Positions 18,733 through 27,113 of a stretch of DNA of 64,000 nt are shown piece by piece. Origin of the DNA: Bacteroidales bacterium (GTDB taxonomy: Bacteria > Bacteroidota > Bacteroidia > Bacteroidales > UBA932); assembly GCA_024695285.1 (NCBI GenBank), contig JAILIM010000103.1:28046-92045 (forward strand), read 5' to 3'. Below the pieces are notes generated by a model. It ran no database searches and was not told where the DNA came from. It worked only from the letters and a program-made list of their open reading frames with translations. The translations under genes and the position numbers were made by a program. How positions within the stretch are numbered: position 1 is the first letter of the stretch; the number at the start of each line of letters is the position of its first letter.

Positions 18733-19830
18733 CTAAGCCACTTCGGCGCGGGCCATGGAGTCTTTGTAGTATTTCTGGCCCACGAAGACGTCTTCCTTGT
18801 AGGGATTGATGTGACGCTTCTTGGAGACGCAGAGGATGTAGCAGAGGGCGACGGCGTTGGTCACGAGGGCCAGGGCGCTGATGATGATCATCATCGTGGG
18901 ATTGGCAGCAACTGCGGAAGGATCGACGGTGGTGCCGATGGTCGCTGCTTCGCCGCCTGCAACGGTGTAGAGCTTCTCGATGGTGGTGACGCCCTCAGGA
19001 TAGAGCACGGGCAGGGTTGCCCAGCTGTACCACTGGCGTCCGTCCTTGAAGGTCTCCTGGAAGAGCGGGAACACCTGTGCGAACATGCACCACATAGCGA
19101 GGGTGTTGGCACGGTTCTGGATCCAGCCGCCGCGGTTCCAGAGGAGAGCAGCCACGGTCGGGGCGAGGAGCAGGGCGACACCGCAGTACCAGCTATGCGT
19201 AGGCAGGCAGTTGTAGGTGTAGGCGAAGTTCCATATGTCGTAGATGACGATGTATACCCAGGTCATGTCGGCCCAGATCATATCCTTCTTGTCCTTGGAA
19301 GGATAGACGTTCCACCATGCGGTCATACAGAAGATGTTGAGCAGGCCGGCGACACCGTTCATCACATTGTGCCAGCCACCGTACTGCCAGACGCCTTCGG
19401 AGGTGAGCCACCACTTGTTCCAGCCCATCACAGCGCTCTCGAAATCGGAGACGCAGGCAATGAGGATGTTGATGGCCACGATGATGAACGGGAATGGTTT
19501 GAACCAGTGCTTGGCACCGATGCCCCACTTGTACTTGATCATCATGAAGCCGATACACCCGGCCGTGGCCGCGTACAGCTTGGCATAATGGAACCATCCC
19601 TGCATATACACGTGGGTCTGGTTCTCAAGGGCCCACTGCGCTCCGGACTTCACGCCGATGAGGATAGCGAGGAAGTACACGGTCAGTGCGAGAGGCACGG
19701 CAAAGAACATGATGCATCCGCCAACCTTGGTGCGGCGTGCGAATTCATTCAGGAGGATGAGGCCGGCAAGGACTACCAGCAGCATTCCCCACTGTGAAAG
19801 GGCGTTAGCCCCATAAACTTGAAAAAACAT
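18733..19830 (-). CDS. Polytopic membrane protein, DUF5692-like
   Basis: A 365-residue integral membrane protein with about eight hydrophobic spans and a soluble C-tail (KKRHINPYKEDVF). The N-terminus GMLLVVLAGLILLNEFARRTK and the Trp-rich middle (GWNKWWLTSEGVW, WHNVMNGVAGLLNI) resemble the uncharacterised DUF5692 family as I recall it. No catalytic motif is recognised. Last gene of the hypB-flavoprotein-hypA-membrane protein operon, 30 nt after its neighbour and ending at a strong terminator, so it probably acts with them. Confidence 0.7.
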   Translation of the reverse strand: MFFQVYGANALSQWGMLLVVLAGLILLNEFARRTKVGGCIMFFAVPLALTVYFLAILIGVKSGAQWALENQTHVYMQGWFHYAKLYAATAGCIGFMMIKYKWGIGAKHWFKPFPFIIVAINILIACVSDFESAVMGWNKWWLTSEGVWQYGGWHNVMNGVAGLLNIFCMTAWWNVYPSKDKKDMIWADMTWVYIVIYDIWNFAYTYNCLPTHSWYCGVALLLAPTVAALLWNRGGWIQNRANTLAMWCMFAQVFPLFQETFKDGRQWYSWATLPVLYPEGVTTIEKLYTVAGGEAATIGTTVDPSAVAANPTMMIIISALALVTNAVALCYILCVSKKRHINPYKEDVFVGQKYYKDSMARAEVA

Positions 19831-19858
19831 AGGTAATTGGTATTAGTTAATTAGGAAT

Positions 19859-19885
19859 TGTCATTCTGAGCGTAGCGAAGAATCT
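19859..19885. repeat. 27-nt dispersed repeat, overlapping a gene 3' end
   Basis: One copy of the family (TGTCATTCTGAGCGTAGC at one end, AAGAATCT at the other). It provides the stop codon and the last eight codons (DSSLRSE and part of the preceding codon) of the small membrane protein encoded on the minus strand, so insertion has replaced or extended that protein's C-terminus. Confidence 0.85.
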
Positions 19886-20196
19886 GCATAACGGAGAGCC
19901 TTGCGGTTCTTCAGCAGAGCATAGACGGCCCAGGCGGCCGTCACGGCTACTGCCATGGGCACACCGACTGCAAGCAGTTCGTGCCACATGACACCCCAGC
20001 CGCCTGCCTGGTCAAGAGCCGTGAAAAACGGGAAGCGCCAGGTCAGTTCACCGTTGATAATATGGTCGACGACCAGCATCAGGGTGCCGCCCCAGAGCAT
20101 CTTTTCCAAGGCGGGAAGATTCTTCGCGCCGGGATTGCTTTTGCGAATGATGGTCACGGCCACAGCCTCTGCCATCGGGACTAAAAAACAACACAT
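19861..20196 (-). CDS. Small membrane protein of the hyp cluster
   Basis: A 111-residue protein not assigned to a family. It has an N-terminal hydrophobic segment, a second around LWGGTLMLVVDHIING and a third (GVPMAVAVTAAWAVYALL), then a basic end. His residues in VVDHIING and MWHELLAV sit in or beside spans. The C-terminal DSSLRSE is encoded by a 27-nt dispersed repeat and is probably not ancestral. It lies between hypA (2 nt away) and the DUF5692-like gene, so may form a membrane complex with the latter. Confidence 0.7.
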   Translation of the reverse strand: MCCFLVPMAEAVAVTIIRKSNPGAKNLPALEKMLWGGTLMLVVDHIINGELTWRFPFFTALDQAGGWGVMWHELLAVGVPMAVAVTAAWAVYALLKNRKALRYADSSLRSE

Positions 20197-20198
20197 AT

Positions 20199-20540
20199 TT
20201 AAACTTCTATTTCTTTGATTTCTACTTCATTGCCACGCAGCAGCCAGGTCTGGTCGCTGCCGCACTCGGGACATATCTTACCATGCGCGACGGTGCCGAA
20301 TTCGGCGCCGCAGCCATCGCACCGGGTCACGGCGGGAATGACGTTGACCTTGAGCTCGCTGCCCTTCAGCAGCTCCTCCTTGTCGGCGGCCCAGCGCCAG
20401 CAGTCGGTCAGGTACTCGGGCACCACGGTGGAGACTTCGCCGATGTTCATCACAACGGCATTGACGTGCTCCACGCCGTGCTCCTGCGCCGTCTCCTTGA
20501 CGTCACGTATGATATAGAAAACTATCCCTAACTCATGCAT
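20199..20540 (-). CDS. hypA: Hydrogenase nickel metallochaperone HypA
   Basis: Delivers Ni2+ to nickel enzymes with HypB. The 113-residue protein begins MHELGI, whose first Met/His are nickel ligands in the family, and has the zinc site CDGCGAEF...CPECGS (two CxxC pairs). Length is typical. It overlaps the flavoprotein stop by 1 nt and belongs to an operon with hypB; no hydrogenase structural gene or hypCDEF is in the window. Confidence 0.93.
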   Translation of the reverse strand: MHELGIVFYIIRDVKETAQEHGVEHVNAVVMNIGEVSTVVPEYLTDCWRWAADKEELLKGSELKVNVIPAVTRCDGCGAEFGTVAHGKICPECGSDQTWLLRGNEVEIKEIEV

Positions 20541-23368
20541 TATTGTTTTTTCTTAAACAAAATGCGGCCGGTGCGTTTAATCATGTACGGGAGTATGCCG
20601 CTGAACTTGTCTTCGGAAGTCACGAAATGGCTGGCCTCGGGATGCTCGCGGTGGAGGTGGATGGCGTCAAAGCCGCACTTGGTCGTGCAGATGCCGCAGC
20701 CTATGCAGCGGTTGGGATCCACCACGGACGCGCCGCAGCCAAGACAGCGGGCCGTCTCCTTGCGCACCTGTTCCTCGGTGAGGGTGAGGTGGTATTCGCG
20801 GAACGGATTCTCCTTCGGCTCCACGCCGGGCTCCTGACGGGAAGAATTGTCGTAGGACTCGACCACGATGTCCTTCTTGTTCAGTTCGATGAAATCACGC
20901 CTGTTGCGGCCGATGGTCATATGGCCGTGCTGTACGAAACGGTGGAGGGACTCCGCCGCTTCCTTGCCGGCGGCAATGGCGTCGATGGCGAACTTGGGAC
21001 CGGTGAATACGTCGCCGCCCACGAAGATGTCGGGCTCCGCGGTCTGGTAGGTCAGCTTGTCTGCCACCGGATAGACTCCGCGGAAGAATTCAACCTTGGT
21101 GTCCTTCAGGAGGTCCTTCAGGAGCACGGTCTGGCCGATGGCGAATATGACCATGTCGGCATCGAGGGTGATGAGTTCATTCTCGTCGTACTCGGGAGCA
21201 AACTTGTGCTCTGCGTTGAAAACGGATGTGCACTTCTTGAACACGATGCCGCTGACCTTGCCCTCGCCGAGCACTTCCTTCGGGCCCCAGCCGGGATTGA
21301 TCACCACCCCGTCTTCACGGGCTTCGCGGCGCTCCTCGAGGGATGCCGGCATGATGTCCTCGGTCTCGAGCGAGAGCATCGTGACCTGGGAGGCGCCGCT
21401 GCGAAGGGCCACGCGGGCCGCATCGATGGCGACGTTTCCGCCGCCCACCACGACCACCTTGCCGCTGACCTTCACCTTTCCGCAATTGGCTTCGTGGAGG
21501 AAGTCGATGGCGGTGGTGGTGCCTTCGAGAGTCTCGCCGGGGATTCCGGGAAGGCGGCCGCCCTGGCAGCCGATCGCCACGTAGAAGCCCTTGTAGCCCT
21601 GCTCGCGCAACTGTGCTATGGTGATGTCCTTGCCCACCTCGACGCCGGTCTTGATATCGACGCCGATTTCGCGCATAATGTCGATTTCAGCCTTGATGAC
21701 GTCTTTCTCGAGCTTGTATGAAGGTATGCCGTAGCGGAGCATTCCGCCGGGCTCTTCGTTCTTTTCGAACACCGTGGGAAGATAGCCCATCGACGCCAGG
21801 TAGTAGGCGCAGCTGAGGCCGGCGGGGCCGCCTCCGATGATGGCAATCTTCTCGTCCCAGCGCTCCTGCACGCTGGAAGCTATGTTGATTTCCGGCACGA
21901 AGCGGTGCTCTGCATTGAGGTCCTGCTCAGCGATGAATTTCTTGACGGCGTCGATCGAGACCGGCTGGTCGATTGTGCCGCGGGTGCAGGCGTCTTCGCA
22001 GCGGCGGTTGCAGATGCGGCCGCAGACCGCCGGGAAAGGATTCTCGCGCTTGATCAGCTCAAGAGCCTCCCTGTACTTGCCCTCGGCTGCCTTCTTGAGG
22101 TAGCCCTGGACGGCAATGTGGGCCGGACAGGCTGTCTTGCAGGGCGAGGTGCCGGTCGGGTAGCAGTTGATGCGGTTCTTGTCACGATAATCTTCTGACC
22201 ACTTCTCCGGACCCCACTTGACGGCGTCGGGAAGCTCCTGGCGGGGATACTCTATGGCGCCCTTGCTGGTGCAGAGCTTCTGGCCGAGCTTCACGGCGCC
22301 TGCGGGGCAGTATTCCACGCAGCGACCGCAGGCCACGCAGTTCTGCGGCTCAACCTTGGCCACATAGGCACTGCGGGACATATTGGGCGTATTGAACAGC
22401 TGCGAAGTACGCAATGCGTTGCATATCTTCACGTTACAGTTGCAGATCGCGAAAATCTTGCCTTCGCCGTCGATGTTGGTCACCTGGTGGACGAAACCGT
22501 TGTCTTCGGCAATCTTTAGTATCTTCATGCACTCGTCGTAGGTGATGTAGTGGCCGCGCCCGGTCTCAGCCAGGTAGTCGGCCATGTCGCCCACTCCGAT
22601 GCACCAGTCGCGGTAGTCGTCGGCGCAGCCCTCGTCGAGTTTCTTGCGGCCGTAGCGGCAGGAGCAGATGCCCACGCCGAGGTGCCCTTCATACTTCTTC
22701 AGCCAGTATGAAATGTGCTCGATGTCAATGGACTGGTTCTCCATGCTGATGGCCTTCTCCACCGGAATCACGTGCATGCCAATGCCCGAACCGCCCATGG
22801 GGACCATCGGGGTTATCTTCTCCAGCGGGAGGAAGGTCATGCGCTCGAAGAACATCGCGAGCTCCGGATGCTTGTCCATGAGCTCCGTGTTCATATTGGT
22901 GTACTCCGCGGAACCGGGCACGAACATAGGGACCCAGTAGATGCGGTCCTCACGGTTGTAGGTGGTGCCGGGCACCGGGCCGTCCTTGGTGTACTTGTCG
23001 CCGTAGTCGTACTCCAGCATACCGAAATACGCCAGCTTGTCGAGCAGATCGTCGAAAGACTTGTCGTCCGGGGTGTAGTGCTTCTCAGCATTCCACTGGT
23101 GGAGCAGGGCGTAGGAGCGGTGCTCCCTGACCTTGAAGAAATTGGGCGGCAGCATGTCCAGAAGAAGGTCGAGAGCCGCTTCCCTTGTCGCGGCGTCCAT
23201 CTCGTCCTCGAATATGCAGGCAAGACCCCAGTACTCGGGGGCGTCGGATGTCATCTTGACCTTGCCGGGGACACGGTCGGTGACGTGGCGGACAAACTTC
23301 AGCAGTTTCGGGTTCGGGTTCTTGTCCCCTTTGTGCTTGGGGACATAACGGGTTGATATTTCAGGCAT
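20540..23368 (-). CDS. Large Fe-S flavoprotein, glutamate-synthase-small-subunit-like, with ferredoxin domains
   Basis: A 942-residue soluble redox protein. Residues 1-330 are an uncharacterised region with Cys pairs (C235/C237, C248, C256, C309/C311, C316). Residues 344-354 form a CxxCxxCxxxC [4Fe-4S] motif. Residues 400-500 match the GltD-type Fe-S entry domain (C410, C414, C449, C453, C457, C461). FAD binding is IAIIGGGPAGLSC near 512 and NAD(P)H binding VVVVGGGNVAIDAAR near 630. Two clusters close the protein (CLGCG, then CIGCGICTTKC). Such modules pass electrons between NAD(P)H and ferredoxin-like partners or a quinone-side enzyme. Its place between hypB and hypA suggests a role beside a nickel enzyme; the reaction is unknown. 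Confidence 0.82.
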   Translation of the reverse strand: MPEISTRYVPKHKGDKNPNPKLLKFVRHVTDRVPGKVKMTSDAPEYWGLACIFEDEMDAATREAALDLLLDMLPPNFFKVREHRSYALLHQWNAEKHYTPDDKSFDDLLDKLAYFGMLEYDYGDKYTKDGPVPGTTYNREDRIYWVPMFVPGSAEYTNMNTELMDKHPELAMFFERMTFLPLEKITPMVPMGGSGIGMHVIPVEKAISMENQSIDIEHISYWLKKYEGHLGVGICSCRYGRKKLDEGCADDYRDWCIGVGDMADYLAETGRGHYITYDECMKILKIAEDNGFVHQVTNIDGEGKIFAICNCNVKICNALRTSQLFNTPNMSRSAYVAKVEPQNCVACGRCVEYCPAGAVKLGQKLCTSKGAIEYPRQELPDAVKWGPEKWSEDYRDKNRINCYPTGTSPCKTACPAHIAVQGYLKKAAEGKYREALELIKRENPFPAVCGRICNRRCEDACTRGTIDQPVSIDAVKKFIAEQDLNAEHRFVPEINIASSVQERWDEKIAIIGGGPAGLSCAYYLASMGYLPTVFEKNEEPGGMLRYGIPSYKLEKDVIKAEIDIMREIGVDIKTGVEVGKDITIAQLREQGYKGFYVAIGCQGGRLPGIPGETLEGTTTAIDFLHEANCGKVKVSGKVVVVGGGNVAIDAARVALRSGASQVTMLSLETEDIMPASLEERREAREDGVVINPGWGPKEVLGEGKVSGIVFKKCTSVFNAEHKFAPEYDENELITLDADMVIFAIGQTVLLKDLLKDTKVEFFRGVYPVADKLTYQTAEPDIFVGGDVFTGPKFAIDAIAAGKEAAESLHRFVQHGHMTIGRNRRDFIELNKKDIVVESYDNSSRQEPGVEPKENPFREYHLTLTEEQVRKETARCLGCGASVVDPNRCIGCGICTTKCGFDAIHLHREHPEASHFVTSEDKFSGILPYMIKRTGRILFKKKQ

Positions 23369-23377
23369 ATCGGTTAT

Positions 23378-24049
23378 TTAGTGTTTCCAGTTTTCCAGTT
23401 CGCGCAGCACCCAACCGGCAAGTTCGTCTATACCTTCTCCGGTTTTCGCGCACAAAGGTATGACTTCGGCTTGCGGGTTGCGCATCCTGATGTACCGCTT
23501 GCATTTCCCAATGTCGAAATCGAAATACGGCAGCACGTCTATCTTGTTGATGACCACAAGGTTGCAGACGGAGAACATCAGGGGGTACTTGAGCGGCTTG
23601 TCCTCCCCTTCCGGCACGGAAAGTATCATCATGTTGCGGGAGGCGCCGGTGTCGAATTCAGCGGGGCACACGAGGTTGCCGACATTCTCGAGTATCACGA
23701 GGTCGGTCCCGGACATGTCGAGGCCGGCGAGGCCCTGGCGGGTCATTTCGGCGTCCAGGTGGCACATGCCGCCCGTGTGGAGCTGGATTGACTGTATTCC
23801 GGTGGCGTCTTTGATCTTGACCGCATCGACGTCGCTGTCGATGTCGGCCTCCATCACGGCCACGCGGACCTTGTCTTTGATTCTGTTTATCAGTTTGATG
23901 AGCGTCGTGGTCTTGCCGCTGCCCGGGGATGACATCAGGTTCAGGAGAAAAACCCCCTTTGCCTTCAGTTCCTCGCGGAGAAGGTCTGCATCCTTGTCGT
24001 TGTCGGCGAAAACGCTCTTCTTTATTTCAATTACCTTCACAGGGTCCAT
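23378..24049 (-). CDS. hypB: Hydrogenase nickel incorporation GTPase HypB
   Basis: SIMIBI GTPase that powers nickel insertion. The 223-residue protein has the P-loop SSPGSGKTTT near residue 40, EADIDSDVDAVKI, the nickel-site Cys-His in GGMCHLDAEM, ENVGNLVCPAEFD and the NKID specificity motif. No His-rich nickel-storage N-terminus is present. First gene of a minus-strand operon with a flavoprotein, hypA and two membrane proteins. I see no TAnnTTTG match in the short gap upstream, so it may be transcribed from further up. Confidence 0.95.
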   Translation of the reverse strand: MDPVKVIEIKKSVFADNDKDADLLREELKAKGVFLLNLMSSPGSGKTTTLIKLINRIKDKVRVAVMEADIDSDVDAVKIKDATGIQSIQLHTGGMCHLDAEMTRQGLAGLDMSGTDLVILENVGNLVCPAEFDTGASRNMMILSVPEGEDKPLKYPLMFSVCNLVVINKIDVLPYFDFDIGKCKRYIRMRNPQAEVIPLCAKTGEGIDELAGWVLRELENWKH

Positions 24050-24076
24050 AGTGTCATCAATTGCGTGGTGACGGCA

Positions 24077-24724
24077 CTATTTGACTATGTTGACCAGTTC
24101 CTTTACGTTCTGGACCTTGCCGCCCTTGTTCTTGGTGATGACCAGCACGTCGCCGATGCCTTTTGCCATCCACTGCTCGACGCGGGTGTCGAGGTTGATG
24201 AAGGCCACGGTGCCGCGAACGTCATACTCCAGACACCAGCAGTCGAAGGTGCCGGCGAGGGTGGTGATCTGCTCGTGTTTGGTGAAACGGATGTTGGAAT
24301 AGCTGGCGTTGGCCATCAGGGATTCGATGGAGATGGAGCTGTCGGCTATCTTCTCCCCTATGACGGGATTCTCAGGAATCGCAGGGGCGCTGCCCTTGAT
24401 GTCCAGGCCCTTGTCGAACTGGCCCATGATGGCGCCGGCGTCGGTGATGAATGCCTTACCGTCACTCTTAGCCACACATCCGGGATGCGCAACAGCGGCG
24501 CCGCTCTTGTCGGCCACCGTCACGTCGTAGGTTATCACGGTCGAAGCGCCTTCGCGGGCCACGTCCTTGATTGCGTACTGTATGGAGCCGTTCTGGGGCG
24601 CGCCGATGGCGTCTTTCTGTATGTAGGATATACGGGTGCCGGGCTCAGTGCTGAACCAGGTCTGGGCAGATGCAAAGGCGCTGAAGGCCAGCATCAGGGC
24701 GAATATAGATATAAAATGTTTCAT
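24077..24724 (-). CDS. Secreted DUF3108/TapB-like protein
   Basis: A 215-residue protein with an N-terminal signal peptide (MKHFISIFALMLAFSAFASA). The mature part (GTRISYIQKDAIG, FDCWCLEYDV, VEQWMAKGIGDV) resembles the beta-rich DUF3108-like/TapB family of exported proteins; function unknown. Start at 24724 is preferred to in-frame upstream codons because it begins the signal peptide and follows a promoter. It is 27 nt upstream of hypB on the same strand, so readthrough into the hyp operon is possible. Confidence 0.7.
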   Translation of the reverse strand: MKHFISIFALMLAFSAFASAQTWFSTEPGTRISYIQKDAIGAPQNGSIQYAIKDVAREGASTVITYDVTVADKSGAAVAHPGCVAKSDGKAFITDAGAIMGQFDKGLDIKGSAPAIPENPVIGEKIADSSISIESLMANASYSNIRFTKHEQITTLAGTFDCWCLEYDVRGTVAFINLDTRVEQWMAKGIGDVLVITKNKGGKVQNVKELVNIVK

Positions 24725-24728
24725 AGTG

Positions 24729-24736
24729 CAAATATA
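24729..24736 (-). promoter_or_regulatory. -7 element TATATTTG for the DUF3108-like gene
   Basis: Minus-strand TATATTTG ends 4 nt before the ATG at 24724, again suggesting a leaderless or near-leaderless transcript. It may also serve the hyp operon downstream. Confidence 0.6.
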
Positions 24737-24746
24737 ATTATAATTT

Positions 24747-25778
24747 TCACACGTTGGCAATAATGGATGCAAGAGCGTCGATCTGGGCCTGGGTTGTCGC
24801 CCAGCTGGTAGCAAATCTGGTCACGAGGCGGCCGTCCGGAAGTTCCTCCCAGAGTTCGAAGCAGACCTGCTTCCCAATGGCCTCAGCCTGCGTTTTCGTG
24901 AGTATAGGGAACTGCTGGTTGGTCGGGGAATCTATGTGGAACGGGATGCCTTTCTTCGTGAAGATTTGCTTCAGCTGCATGGCCTTTTCGACGGCGCCGC
25001 GGCCGATTTCGAAGTACAGGCCGTCGGTGAACAGGGTCTCGAACTGGATGCCTGGGAGACGGCCCTTGGCCAGCAGGGCGCCGTGCTGCTTGACGGTGGA
25101 GAAGAAGTGGGCGGGGGCGCCTTTCGGGAACACGACGGCCTCGCCGCAGAGTGCTCCGACCTTGGTGCCGCCGATATAGAACGCATCGCAGAGGCCTGCC
25201 AGGCCGGGAAGCGTGATGTCGCATCCCTCTCCCGCCAGGCCGTAGCCCAGGCGCGCGCCGTCGATGAAAAGTTTTATCCCGTAGGAATCACAGATGGCGC
25301 GTATCGCTTCCAGTTCCGCTTTCGTGTAGATGGTGCCGTATTCGGTGGGGAAGGAAATGTACACGAGGCCGGGATAGACGATGTGGTCTTTGGATGGGTC
25401 GGAGTGGTACCAGCGGAGGTAGGCTTCCAGTTCGGCGGCATCTATCTTGCCGCTGTGGCCGGGTATCGTGAGCACTTTGTGGCCGCAGAATTCGACGGCG
25501 CCGCTTTCGTGGATGGCGATGTGGCCGGTTTCGGCCGCCACGACGCCTTCGTAGCCCGCAAGCAGGGCGTCGATGACGGTGGCGTTGGTCTGGGTGCCGC
25601 CGGCCAGCAGGAACACGTCGGCTTCCGGGCATCCGCAGGCCTCCCTTATGAGGGCGCGGGCGCTTTCGGTGAAGCGGTCGAAACCGTAGCCCGGTTCCTG
25701 GTCGAGGTTGGTTTCCATGAGGCGCTTAAGTATCTGAGGATGGGCGCCTTCGTTGTAGTCGCAGGTAAATGACAGCAT
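24747..25778 (-). CDS. Low-specificity L-threonine aldolase
   Basis: PLP enzyme splitting threonine or allo-threonine to glycine and acetaldehyde. From ATG 25778 (MLSFTCDYNEGAHP) it is 343 residues. Motifs: YGFDRFTESARALIREACG, FLLAGGTQTNATVIDALL, FIDGARLGYGL (PLP-pyridine Asp) and FYIGGTKVGALCGEAVVF with the Schiff-base Lys. Longer in-frame extensions upstream overlap the serpin gene's 5' end on the other strand and are unlikely. Confidence 0.9.
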   Translation of the reverse strand: MLSFTCDYNEGAHPQILKRLMETNLDQEPGYGFDRFTESARALIREACGCPEADVFLLAGGTQTNATVIDALLAGYEGVVAAETGHIAIHESGAVEFCGHKVLTIPGHSGKIDAAELEAYLRWYHSDPSKDHIVYPGLVYISFPTEYGTIYTKAELEAIRAICDSYGIKLFIDGARLGYGLAGEGCDITLPGLAGLCDAFYIGGTKVGALCGEAVVFPKGAPAHFFSTVKQHGALLAKGRLPGIQFETLFTDGLYFEIGRGAVEKAMQLKQIFTKKGIPFHIDSPTNQQFPILTKTQAEAIGKQVCFELWEELPDGRLVTRFATSWATTQAQIDALASIIANV

Positions 25779-25814
25779 GTTTCTTAATTTGGGGCAAGTT
25801 AACAATTTTTTGAG

Positions 25815-25822
25815 TATCTTCG
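25815..25822 (+). promoter_or_regulatory. Possible -7 element for the serpin gene
   Basis: TATCTTCG has one mismatch to TAnnTTTG and lies 46 nt before the serpin start; it overlaps the 5' flank of the divergent aldolase gene. Confidence 0.3.
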
Positions 25823-25868
25823 CATCGGACATGCAAGATTCCGTTGGAATCTGCATTTTATAATCGCT

Positions 25869-27110
25869 ATGAAGATAATGAATTACATTGCGGCCATCGC
25901 CGCGCTGCTGCTTTCCGGGACTTCGTGCCAGGGAATCATCAATGAAATAGACGAAAGGACCAACCCCTACAAGCCGGTTGAACTTTCGACCAAATCCGCC
26001 GCTTTCGTGGAAAAAGGCGAGGATTTCAGTTTCGCGTTCATCGACCACATCAACGCTTCAGCCAAGGAGGACTACATCATCTCCCCTCTCAGCATGCAGT
26101 TCCTGCTCGGAATGCTGCTGGACGGCGCCAGGGGCGACACCGCGGACGAAATTGCCAAGGTGCTGGGCTACGGCGCAGGCGAGGTGGAAGCGGTCAACGA
26201 GTACTGCCTTTCCATGTTGAAACAGCTGCCGCAACTGGACAAAAAGACCAGGCTCACGATAGCAAACGCCATATTCGTGGACGACGGCTGGCCGCTGCTG
26301 GACAGCTACACCTCCATGGTGAAGCAGTACTACCGCGCGGAGGTCTCCAACCTCGATTTCAAGGACAACGCCGGCTCGCTGAAAAAGATCAACGGATGGT
26401 GCAACAAACAGACCAACGGCCTGGTGCCCAAGGTGCTCGACAAGGTGGACCCGAATATGCTGGCCTACCTGCTTAACGCCCTGTATTTCAAGAGCCAGTG
26501 GAAGGAAAAGTTCCAGAAAGCCATGACCGCCGAGGAGACCTTTACCTACGAAAACGGCACCAAGGGCAAGGCCACGATGATGAAGATGGAAAAGGAGTTC
26601 CGCTACAACGACAACGACATCTACAAAATCGTCAGCCTCCCCTACGGCAACGGCGCCTATTCGATGGTGGCACTGCTTCCCCAGCCCGGGCACACGGTGG
26701 CCGAAGTCACGAAAGCCCTCCGGAAAACCGACTGGAACGAACTGCGGGGCTCACTGGTACGCTGCGACGTGGACCTGTGGCTGCCCAAGTTCGAGACCAA
26801 GTTCCACATAAAACTCAACGATATATTGTCTGAAATGGGCATGCCGCACGCATTCGACAGCACAAAGGCGGATTTCAAGGCCATGTCCGAGTTCGCCCTC
26901 TGCCTGAGCTTCGTGCAGCAGGACGCGATCATCAAGGTTGACGAAGAAGGCACCGAGGCCGCAGCCGTGTCCATCGGCGGTATGATGAAGGAGACGGCAG
27001 TGGCTCCCGGCGAGCATGTGATTTTCCACGCCGACCGTCCGTTCCTGTATCTTATCACTGAAGCCAGCACCGGCGTGATCCTGTTCGCCGGGCGCTACGG
27101 AAGCAAGTAA
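25869..27110 (+). CDS. Serpin-family protease inhibitor lipoprotein
   Basis: A suicide inhibitor fold of 413 residues with a lipobox (SGTSC, Cys20), so anchored outside the cytoplasm. Serpin hallmarks: NYIISPLS-like DYIISPLSMQFLLGM, TRLTIANAIFVDD, LLNALYFKSQWKEKF and the C-terminal DRPFLYLI. The reactive-centre hinge EEGTEAAA (around residue 358) has the small residues needed for loop insertion, so it is probably inhibitory. Alignment puts P1 near the Met-Met-Lys-Glu stretch, but the loop is about five residues longer than in alpha-1-antitrypsin, so P1 is uncertain. Plausible role: defence against host or neighbour proteases. Confidence 0.93.
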   Translation: MKIMNYIAAIAALLLSGTSCQGIINEIDERTNPYKPVELSTKSAAFVEKGEDFSFAFIDHINASAKEDYIISPLSMQFLLGMLLDGARGDTADEIAKVLGYGAGEVEAVNEYCLSMLKQLPQLDKKTRLTIANAIFVDDGWPLLDSYTSMVKQYYRAEVSNLDFKDNAGSLKKINGWCNKQTNGLVPKVLDKVDPNMLAYLLNALYFKSQWKEKFQKAMTAEETFTYENGTKGKATMMKMEKEFRYNDNDIYKIVSLPYGNGAYSMVALLPQPGHTVAEVTKALRKTDWNELRGSLVRCDVDLWLPKFETKFHIKLNDILSEMGMPHAFDSTKADFKAMSEFALCLSFVQQDAIIKVDEEGTEAAAVSIGGMMKETAVAPGEHVIFHADRPFLYLITEASTGVILFAGRYGSK

Positions 27111-27113
27111 TTA

